Assembly: GCA_002085205.1 (NCBI GenBank) | Contig: NATF01000094.1 | Coordinates: 1 to 5,149 of the forward strand | Length of the DNA: 5,149 nucleotides | Reading direction: 5' to 3' | From: Candidatus Cloacimonas sp. 4484_275 | Lineage (GTDB): Bacteria > Cloacimonadota > Cloacimonadia > Cloacimonadales > TCS61 | In this document: in pieces, positions 1 to 5,149 of the stretch | How positions within the stretch are numbered: position 1 is the first letter of the stretch | How the letters are laid out: each line of letters opens with the position of its first letter | Program-made: the position numbers and the translations under genes | Notes under the pieces: model-generated | What the model was told of the DNA's origin: nothing | Database searches by the model: none | What the model saw: only the letters and a program-made list of their open reading frames with translations

Positions 1-503
1 TAATTTGCCGAATAAAGGTAAGTTATCAATTCGTCGAAAGCTTCTTTGTTAAACCAGAGTTTGTTATCAAATTCGTTGAATTTTAGAATCTTTTGAATTT
101 CAATATCATTGAATAATCGGCGAACCAATTTTGTTGTTTCGGTCTTTCCAATTTCCTTCCATAAATTTTGATATTTCAAAGCAATTTTCAAAAATCGCGT
201 AAAATCGCCGGCGCGAGTTTTTGACAATAATTCGGAAACGCTTTTCTCAATCTCGTCTGCCAACATTAATTCATCAAGCAATTGAGCGCTGCGGGTTTCG
301 TAGTCCGTTTCGGAAATCAATTTTCCCAGATGCCGCAACAAGATAAAAATAATGATGAAATAATCGGTGTCTTTTTCGATTTCCAAATCTAATTCAGCCG
401 ATTTTCCGGCGAGAAGCAAATCCAGTTCGGAAATGATTAAATCGGATATTTCGGTGGTATCGGCGGAACTTTTCAAGTAGGATGTCGTTTTTGAGATATT
501 CAT
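1..503 (-). pseudogene. C-terminal tail of the broken GH13 protein, frame-shifted and cut by the window edge
   Basis: An open frame on the minus strand with no stop runs from an ATG at 503 off the left edge. It contains about 159 clean codons from about 479 onward and overlaps the end of the catalytic fragment in another frame. I see it as the natural continuation of that protein. The upstream frame reads YEYLKND and then degenerates into a basic run ending in a stop at 394-396. The new frame reads smoothly from YLKSSADTTEISDL onward. The tail is rich in Leu, Glu and Lys and looks alpha-helical, with pieces such as LLRHLGKLISETDY and WKEIGKTETTKLVRRLF. I recognise no named domain and no catalytic motif. 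Removing a single base near 480 (the second C of ATCC) would join the frames as DIYLKSS. The ATG at 503 lacks a convincing ribosome binding site, so it is probably not a real start. An independent small gene is the less likely alternative. Confidence 0.7.
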
Positions 504-2364
504 ACAGAAAAATCTCGTATTCTTTGGTGCGGATTTTCCTGAGAACTTTCATTTTTCGGAGATTTTCCGGTTTGATAATTTCCGAAAACGAGGAAATGAC
601 GGAAAGAAGATTTATTTTTTTCAACATTTTTCGGATGTTTTCCGTGCCGCCGCCTTGAAGATATTTTGCCAGTTTTTCGTAATCTTTTTGCTCGTTGTCT
701 TTAACTTCATAAAAATCCAGAAAAACTCTGTATTTGAAAGCTCCCAATTCCTGATGTAAACCTTTTTCGTGAATTTCCGCCGAATTGCGCACGAATTCCA
801 GATTGGAAATAACATCACGGAAAATCACATAATAATCCGAATTGTGATGTAAACGCAAAGCTTCTCCGAGTTTCTTTTGTTTCCAGATTCGATCGCCTTT
901 TTCATTGACGACGGAATGCGGCGCGTGATGAATCCAGCCGGAAGTGGCTTCGAATTTGTTGTGATAAACAACAAGAGAAAGTTCTCCGTCTTTTTCATTG
1001 GAATAAGCAAAAACATTTTCGTTTAGGACTCCCGAATCGGTTATGAAATCATACAGCAGGAAATTTTCGACCTCAGAAAAAAGATGTCGTTTTTTCATCA
1101 AAGGAAATATTTCTCTTTGATGCCGCTCGACCAGATATTTATCTTCTTTTTCATCCAATCGGGGACGGGCAAATTCCATTCCGTAACGCTCGGTAAAGCC
1201 TTCTATTTGTCCGTGGGCGAACATCGGAAGTCCCGGCATCGTAACCATCAAAATACAGATTCCGAAATATTTGTCGTCTTTGCCGAATTGAGCGATTGCG
1301 GTTTCTTCGTCGGGATTGCTCATAAAATTCACGAATCGTTTGAGAATTTGCGGATTGAAACCGAGAACATTGAAAACGGATTGTCTGTATTTCGCGTTTT
1401 CCTCGTTTTTGAGCATATTCATAAAAGCGCTGTTGTAAACGCGGTGCATTCCGAGTGTGCGAACGAAATAACCTTCCATCATCCAAAAAGCCTCTGCCAG
1501 AAGAAGCGTGTTCGGCGCCTCGATTGCCACTCTGTCCACAACTTCCCGCCAAAATTCTTTGGGAAAATATTTGTTAAATTCTTTCTTCGTCATTCCGAAT
1601 TCGGAACGCGTGGGAATATCTCCGCCGCTTCCGGGCTCGGGAAACCATAATCTTTGATAATGTTTTTTTGCCAAAGTCATGGCGGCATCAAAACGAATGA
1701 TCGGAAATTCTTTGGCAATCTTGATTATTTCCCGAATAACCGCTTCCCGCACTTCCGGCAAAAGATAATTTAATTGTGCCGTATCATTCCAAGGAAAACC
1801 GGTGCCGTCGTTTCCGTGATAAACAAATCTCGTTTGATTATTCGCTTTGTCGTAAAATTTGAAGACTACTGCGGCGTCGGTTTTGTCGTAATAATGGTCT
1901 TCGATTTTAATTTCGAAATTCGGATCGGGAGAAAGATTTTCTCCGTTGAAAGTATAATTGGGAAAAGGTGAATAATCGAGTTGCAGAAACCATTCCGGAT
2001 GTTGTAAAATCCAGTCGGAATCGATTCCCGTGTGGTTGGGAACCATATCGCAGGCGAGTCTGATGTTATATTTTGCGGCGGTTCTTTTTAATTTTTTCAA
2101 TGCTTCTTCGCCGCCGAGAGCGGAAGCAACTTTGTAATTTTTCAAAGAATAGGCGGAAGCGATTGCCTCGGAATTGCCGCATAAATGTTTGATTCGCCGA
2201 GAAGCGGGACTTCGTTCCCAGATACCGATAAACCAGAGTCCGCTGAATCCCCGTTCAGACAAAATGCGCAATTCTTCTTCGGGAATTTCATCGAGACGGG
2301 AAATTTTTCTGCCGTATTTCTTGCCGAGTTGATGAAAATTTTTCATATTCCTCTTCTTCGTCAA
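394..2364 (-). CDS. GH13 (alpha-amylase superfamily) catalytic region, middle fragment of a broken gene
   Basis: This 656-residue frame carries the catalytic barrel of an alpha-amylase-superfamily enzyme. Numbering from the nominal TTG at 2364, conserved region I is DMVPNH (106-111), region II is IRFDAAM with R224 and nucleophile D226, the general acid is E291 in LLLAEAFW, and region IV is NPDE with D352 as the third acid. Other family blocks are LWERSPASRRIK (47-59), HGNDGT (183-188), MHRVYNSAFMNML (306-318) and MPGLPMFAHGQIEGF (376-390). Beyond about 480 is a post-barrel region, perhaps a beta domain. All three catalytic acids are present, so the barrel looks capable, but the exact substrate (an alpha-glucan or other alpha-glucoside) cannot be read from it. 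The TTG at 2364 is unlikely to be the true start: it lies inside sequence whose sense is in another frame, and family sequence starts at HQLGKKYGRK (2334). The last 25 or so residues before the stop at 394-396 are frameshift product. No signal peptide is seen. Confidence 0.9.
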   Translation of the reverse strand: MTKKRNMKNFHQLGKKYGRKISRLDEIPEEELRILSERGFSGLWFIGIWERSPASRRIKHLCGNSEAIASAYSLKNYKVASALGGEEALKKLKRTAAKYNIRLACDMVPNHTGIDSDWILQHPEWFLQLDYSPFPNYTFNGENLSPDPNFEIKIEDHYYDKTDAAVVFKFYDKANNQTRFVYHGNDGTGFPWNDTAQLNYLLPEVREAVIREIIKIAKEFPIIRFDAAMTLAKKHYQRLWFPEPGSGGDIPTRSEFGMTKKEFNKYFPKEFWREVVDRVAIEAPNTLLLAEAFWMMEGYFVRTLGMHRVYNSAFMNMLKNEENAKYRQSVFNVLGFNPQILKRFVNFMSNPDEETAIAQFGKDDKYFGICILMVTMPGLPMFAHGQIEGFTERYGMEFARPRLDEKEDKYLVERHQREIFPLMKKRHLFSEVENFLLYDFITDSGVLNENVFAYSNEKDGELSLVVYHNKFEATSGWIHHAPHSVVNEKGDRIWKQKKLGEALRLHHNSDYYVIFRDVISNLEFVRNSAEIHEKGLHQELGAFKYRVFLDFYEVKDNEQKDYEKLAKYLQGGGTENIRKMLKKINLLSVISSFSEIIKPENLRKMKVLRKIRTKEYEIFLYEYLKNDILLEKFRRYHRNIRFNHFRTGFASRRKIG

Positions 2365-2413
2365 AAGAATAAATTTGACTTTCTCCGGGTCCGGGAATTC
2401 CGAATTTCAATGC
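2336..2413 (-). pseudogene. 26-codon out-of-frame coding island linking the two GH13 fragments
   Basis: Between the TGA at 2409-2407 and the start of the catalytic fragment, a third frame reads ALKFGIPGPGESQIYSF followed by DEEEEYEKF. From memory, the short glycine-proline motif (xGGPGP or FGIPGPGE) followed by an acidic stretch and EKFS is the linker just before the barrel in this family of very long GH13 proteins. The island therefore appears to be genuine coding sequence. The flanking fragments share one frame with each other and differ from the island, so two separate indels enclose it: one removing 3n+1 bases near 2413 and one removing 3n+2 bases near 2336, as net values. Confidence 0.75.
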
Positions 2414-3015
2414 GTTTTGATATAATTGAGCTGACCTTCAATGCTATCCGGTGATGCTTCAATCGGTTTCAAAAGCAACCTTATCAGATTTGAAAAATGA
2501 AGCGGCGGTTTGGACTCGAAATAATCGCTTAAATCAACAATTAAGTTTTCATAAATCCGGTTTTTTTCAAGATTGCCGTCATCAAAAAGTTCCCGATATT
2601 TTGCAAAAGCGGGATTGATATTGGCGATTTTGTTTATTAACATTTCACGCAGAATTTCCTCTTTGGAAGAAATCTTGAGTTCGAATTGTTTCGTGAAATT
2701 TTCAAATAAATCGTTAAAAGCGTAATCGGGATATTTTTCCGATAGAAATTTATTCGCTTCTAAAAATGCTTCGGATGAGATTTCTTTTTCATATTTGAGA
2801 ATCAAAAAACGAAAAATTTCCGTGATTAATTGAATTCCGAACAATTCTCCGCTTTGGGCAATTTTGTTTGGGAAAAGCGAATGTTTCCAAACGGAGTTCA
2901 ATTTTTCGGCAAAAAATCTGACGGAGAGAAAATCGGGAAAGATTAATTCTCCGTTCTTATCGAATTGAAATTCATTCAAATCAAACTTTATTTTCGCCTT
3001 TCTGTTTAATATCAA
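2407..3015 (-). CDS. N-terminal region of the broken GH13 protein
   Basis: This 202-residue frame is the amino-terminal, non-catalytic helical region that precedes the barrel in a class of very long (about 1,100 residues or more) GH13 proteins. The recognisable pieces, by recollection of family members and not by alignment, are an opening like NRKAKIKFDLNEFQFDKNGE, then NPAFAKYRELFDD (near residues 133-145), and SIEGQLNYIK at 191-200, just before the stop. Relatives continue after that motif with a helical stretch (of the type RWG..LGRYL..LL) that is absent here, and the frame closes at TGA 2409-2407. The TTG start at 3015 is favoured because GGAG lies 7 bases upstream on the minus strand and the first residues fit the family. 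There is no signal peptide, so a cytoplasmic location is inferred. Alone the fragment has no catalytic residue. It is the first part of the same gene as the catalytic fragment. Confidence 0.8.
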   Translation of the reverse strand: MILNRKAKIKFDLNEFQFDKNGELIFPDFLSVRFFAEKLNSVWKHSLFPNKIAQSGELFGIQLITEIFRFLILKYEKEISSEAFLEANKFLSEKYPDYAFNDLFENFTKQFELKISSKEEILREMLINKIANINPAFAKYRELFDDGNLEKNRIYENLIVDLSDYFESKPPLHFSNLIRLLLKPIEASPDSIEGQLNYIKTH

Positions 3016-3018
3016 TTT

Positions 3019-3026
3019 CTCACTCC
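3019..3026 (-). promoter_or_regulatory. Ribosome binding site deciding the TTG start of the GH13 gene
   Basis: On the minus strand GGAGTGAG is followed by the TTG at 3015, with 7 bases between GGAG and the start codon. This is a good Shine-Dalgarno match. It is the main reason for accepting a TTG start, because no in-frame ATG lies nearby. Confidence 0.7.
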
Positions 3027-3051
3027 AATAAAATTTTATTTAGCGAAATCA

Positions 3052-3079
3052 CGGATAAATTTTTCGTTCAATATGTCAA
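3052..3079 (-). promoter_or_regulatory. Possible promoter for the GH13 gene in the divergent intergenic region
   Basis: The minus strand has a perfect TTGACA at 3079-3074, and 16 bases on a weak TATCCG at 3057-3052, about 40 bases before the TTG start. The -35 match is exact but the -10 match is only half, and FCB bacteria often use different promoter consensus sequences, so this is tentative. The same intergenic region also has an inverted repeat, TTGCCG (3108-3113) with CGGCAA (3125-3130), separated by 11 bases. It could be a leader hairpin or an operator between the divergent genes, and nothing more can be said of it. Confidence 0.3.
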
Positions 3080-3193
3080 ATCATTGCCAAAATTGTTAAG
3101 AAAAAGATTGCCGATCTTGTTTTCCGGCAAAAAATTGCAGGGAAATCAAAAGAGAATTGTCATTATCGGTGAAAACGGAGAAAGAAGTTAAAA

Positions 3194-3199
3194 AGGTGG
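3194..3199 (+). promoter_or_regulatory. Ribosome binding site of the CotH gene
   Basis: AGGTGG lies six bases before the ATG at 3206. Together with the signal peptide that begins at that ATG, it fixes the start. Confidence 0.75.
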
Positions 3200-3205
3200 T
3201 TATTT

Positions 3206-3775
3206 ATGAAATTGAGAATTTTTTGTTTTGTGTTTATTTCTATTGTTTTTTTTCTCAACGGGTTTGCCCATATTTCCGATGTTATTTATGACGATTCGCA
3301 GGTTTTGGAATTTTATCTCACTTTTCATCAGGAAAATTTTTGGGAACTTCTTTATGAAAATTATAATAACGGAGCGGAAGAATACATTCCTGCCGATTTT
3401 GAGTTCAACGGTGAACTTTTTGAAAATGTCGGAGTGCGTTTTAAAGGTTTTTCTTCCATGAATTCATATCCTACCGAAAAAAAGCCGTTCAAAATCAAAT
3501 TTGATGAATTTGTCGAAGACCAAGAATTTTACGGAGTAACAAAAATCAATCTCGGCAATAATTTCAAAGATCCCACTTTTCTGCGGGAAAAACTTTTTTA
3601 CGACATCGCCAATAAATACATTCCTTCCGCGCGGGCTAATTTTGCCAAACTTTTCATTAACGGCGAATATTGGGGATTATATACGAATGTGGAACAGATA
3701 AATATGAAATTTATCGAGAAAAATTTCGGCGAAAGCGAAGACGGAAATCAGAAAACGATTGGTCTGATTTGGTAA
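3206..3775 (+). CDS. CotH-family secreted protein, N-terminal fragment
   Basis: This frame holds the first part of a CotH-type (spore-coat kinase-like fold) exported protein. Residues 1-21 are a signal peptide: MKLR, a hydrophobic core of Phe, Ile, Val and Leu, then a likely cut after GFA. The family's N-lobe follows, with VGVRFKGFSS (75-84), KKPFKIKFDEF (92-102), INLGNNFKDPTFLREKL (114-130) and the typical INGEYWGLYTNVEQI (151-165), then KFIEKNFGESEDGN to residue 181. After N181 the frame ends in eight unrelated codons and a TAA at 3773-3775. Family sequence resumes in another frame at 3748. The protein is expected to cross the inner membrane by Sec and reach the cell surface through the C-terminal sorting domain encoded downstream. 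CotH proteins studied elsewhere phosphorylate proteins or fold like kinases. Many environmental homologues are uncharacterised, so enzymatic activity here is inferred only. Confidence 0.85.
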   Translation: MKLRIFCFVFISIVFFLNGFAHISDVIYDDSQVLEFYLTFHQENFWELLYENYNNGAEEYIPADFEFNGELFENVGVRFKGFSSMNSYPTEKKPFKIKFDEFVEDQEFYGVTKINLGNNFKDPTFLREKLFYDIANKYIPSARANFAKLFINGEYWGLYTNVEQINMKFIEKNFGESEDGNQKTIGLIW

Positions 3776-5103
3776 ACTTTATCGATGTCATCAATAATTC
3801 GTCCGCAGAAGATTTTTCCGATAACCTGCAAGAAGTTTTTCATGTGCAAAATTTTCTTTTCTTTTCCGCTTTGAATAATCTATTTGTGAATCTGGACAGC
3901 TATTTCGGAAGCGGACACAATTATTATGTTTATCATCGTTCCGATACCGACAAATTCATTCATATTCCTTGGGATTGCAACGAAACTTTCGCCAATTTCA
4001 CTTGGAATATGAATCCTTATCAATTAATGCACCTGCCGATTTTTTGGGAAAATCCGCCTAATCAGCCTCGTCCGCTGATTACTCGCATCTTCGATAACGA
4101 GGAATTGCGCGATTTATATTTGATGGATTATCAGTTTATTTTGGAAAATGAATTTAGAGAAGACATTCTTTTTCCGAGAATCGATGAGCTTGCGAATTTA
4201 ATTCGTCCCGCGGTTTACGAAGATACGCTGAAAATGTTTTCCAATGAATTATTCGAGCAAAATTTGGAAGAAGATATCCAATTTATGAACGGCATAATTT
4301 TTGGGCTGAAATCGTTTATAACTGCGCGTAGAAACATTATTGAAGACCAACTTGCCGGTTTTAACATCGAAGATCGCACGGAAGGTCTTTTCATAAATGA
4401 ATTCATGGCAAAAAACGAATCCGTGATTGCCGATGAAAACGGAGATTACGAAGATTGGGTGGAAATTTACAATGCAAATGATTTTTCCGTTAATTTGGAA
4501 GGACTGTTTTTAACCGATGATGCGCAAACTCCGGATAAATGGCAATTCCCAAATATTGAAATTCCCGCCGGAAGTTTTCTGCTTATCTGGACCGACAACG
4601 ATGAAGAAGACGGAGAATTGCACACGAATTTCAAATTGAGCGCCAGCGGAGAATATTTGGCAATTTATAATCGTGATGCGATTATTCCCGTGGATAGTTT
4701 AACTTTCGGCGAACAAGAAGAAGATATTTCTTACGGCAGATTTCCGGACGGCTCCGAACAATGGGAATTTTTTGAAAATCCTACTCCGGGAAATGCCAAC
4801 AGTTTTACCTCTTTTGACAGCGAATTTGTGCATGATAATTATTTTGAAATTTCCCTCTTCCCGAATCCGGTGTCGGAAAAATGTAAATTTGTGTTTTATT
4901 CCGCAAAGAACGAACCGAATAATGCAAATGTTTCTTTGAAAATTTATAATGCCAAAGGTCAACTTGTCCAAACTTTGCTGGAAGATGAAAAAATCGAAAA
5001 TAATTCTTTGGTGTGGAATCGAGGAAACATTTGTTCGGGAGTTTATTTTTACCAATTGAAGACAGACGGAATCTCAATTGTAAAAAAGATGATTTTAAAA
5101 TAA
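3670..5103 (+). CDS. CotH C-lobe, lamin-tail domain and T9SS sorting domain, C-terminal fragment of the same gene
   Basis: The frame nominally opens with TTG at 3670, but its first 26 residues are an out-of-frame reading of the upstream fragment, with a basic run RRKRRRK. Real sequence starts at SENDWSDLVNFIDVINN (27-43; base 3748). The CotH C-lobe continues with NLDSYFGSGHNYYVYH (74-89) and IPWDCNETF (99-107). D76, N84 and D102 are plausible equivalents of the metal or catalytic positions of CotH kinases. Then come PRPLITRIF (133-141) and FGLKSFITARR (211-221). Residues 239-377 form a lamin-tail (LTD) domain, with INEFMAKN, DWVEIYNAN, WQFPNIEIPAGSF, SYGRFPDGS and PTPGNAN. Residues 394-477 are a type IX secretion C-terminal sorting domain with SLFPNPVSEK, LKIYNAKGQLV, SGVYFYQL and the final VKKMILK. 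The product is therefore probably surface-exposed. Joined with the upstream piece about 630 residues remain, and about 30 expected residues seem to be missing at the junction. Confidence 0.88.
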   Translation: MGIIYECGTDKYEIYREKFRRKRRRKSENDWSDLVNFIDVINNSSAEDFSDNLQEVFHVQNFLFFSALNNLFVNLDSYFGSGHNYYVYHRSDTDKFIHIPWDCNETFANFTWNMNPYQLMHLPIFWENPPNQPRPLITRIFDNEELRDLYLMDYQFILENEFREDILFPRIDELANLIRPAVYEDTLKMFSNELFEQNLEEDIQFMNGIIFGLKSFITARRNIIEDQLAGFNIEDRTEGLFINEFMAKNESVIADENGDYEDWVEIYNANDFSVNLEGLFLTDDAQTPDKWQFPNIEIPAGSFLLIWTDNDEEDGELHTNFKLSASGEYLAIYNRDAIIPVDSLTFGEQEEDISYGRFPDGSEQWEFFENPTPGNANSFTSFDSEFVHDNYFEISLFPNPVSEKCKFVFYSAKNEPNNANVSLKIYNAKGQLVQTLLEDEKIENNSLVWNRGNICSGVYFYQLKTDGISIVKKMILK

Positions 5104-5104
5104 A

Positions 5105-5127
5105 TTTTTATTCGGTTCGAACAAAAA
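5105..5127 (+). terminator. Weak hairpin directly after the CotH stop codon
   Basis: TTTTTATTCG and CGAACAAAAA can pair over ten positions with one A-C mismatch and a three-base GTT loop, starting two bases after the TAA. The stem is AT-rich and no T run follows it on the plus strand, so it is a poor intrinsic terminator. It may only be a transcript-end hairpin. Confidence 0.25.
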
Positions 5128-5149
5128 AACAATTTCAATCCACTACATT

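Noticed and set aside
1084..1650. A 188-codon plus-strand open frame, with other long open frames antisense to or out of phase with the GH13 catalytic region
   Set aside because: The GH13 frame in the same DNA contains all catalytic motifs. The antisense translation shows no family signature, has His- and Phe-rich low-information content, and lacks a ribosome binding site.
2364..2364. The TTG at 2364 as a genuine start of a separate short amylase gene
   Set aside because: No ribosome binding site precedes it. Its first ten residues are an out-of-frame reading of the acidic linker, and the N-terminal region of the same protein family lies immediately upstream.
2336..2413. The interruption of the GH13 gene as an intron or translational bypass
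   Set aside because: The island between the fragments is itself family-like coding sequence in another frame, and blocks are missing at both edges. An intron or bypass would add foreign sequence, not remove coding sequence.
3108..3130. The TTGCCG/CGGCAA inverted repeat as a riboswitch or terminator
   Set aside because: The stem is only six base pairs with an 11-base loop and no T run. It is mentioned only as a possible operator or leader hairpin.
3670..3775. The overlap of the two CotH frames as a programmed ribosomal frameshift
   Set aside because: There is no slippery heptamer followed by a clear stem-loop or pseudoknot at 3748. Expected residues also appear to be missing at the junction, which frameshifting would not explain.
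4699..5077. Minus-strand open frames opposite the T9SS sorting domain
   Set aside because: They are shadows of the forward gene, whose lamin-tail and sorting-domain motifs are clear. Their translations show no recognisable domain.

Overview
The window is AT-rich DNA that looks like a Gram-negative, probably anaerobic bacterium of the FCB (Bacteroidetes-like) superphylum. The best single pointer is the forward gene. It is a secreted CotH-type protein followed by a lamin-tail domain and a C-terminal type IX secretion (T9SS) sorting domain with an FPNP motif and a lysine-rich end. From memory, this architecture and the large GH13 protein beside it fit a Cloacimonadota-like lineage, but the window has no rRNA or marker gene and the phylum is an inference.

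The layout is two divergent genes around a short intergenic region (3016-3205). Leftwards on the minus strand runs one very long alpha-amylase-superfamily (GH13) gene, from a TTG start at 3015 to beyond base 1. It is broken into pieces: an N-terminal region (3015-2407), a 26-codon island in another frame (2413-2336), the catalytic and post-catalytic region (2334 to about 480), and a helical tail in a third frame (about 479 to 1). Rightwards on the plus strand runs one CotH / lamin-tail / T9SS gene, split by a frame change near 3748 into 3206-3775 and 3670-5103.

The main observation is the shared manner of breakage. At three junctions (near 2413, near 2336 and near 3748) the reading frame changes, and a block of roughly 20-30 codons expected from relatives also seems to be missing. 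A fourth junction (near 480) changes frame without a clear missing block. In every case coding quality on both sides is excellent and recognisable family sequence resumes at once in another frame. This suggests either an assembly or consensus problem with small deletions, or very recent inactivation of both genes. It does not look like programmed frameshifting.

The two genes share no obvious pathway. The GH13 protein has no visible signal peptide and is probably a cytoplasmic enzyme acting on an alpha-glucan or related sugar. The CotH protein is predicted to be exported and anchored or released by T9SS. The last 18 bases resemble one end of a CRISPR repeat, but the window stops there. No tRNA, rRNA, insertion sequence or complete CRISPR array was seen, and no new biological system could be supported.
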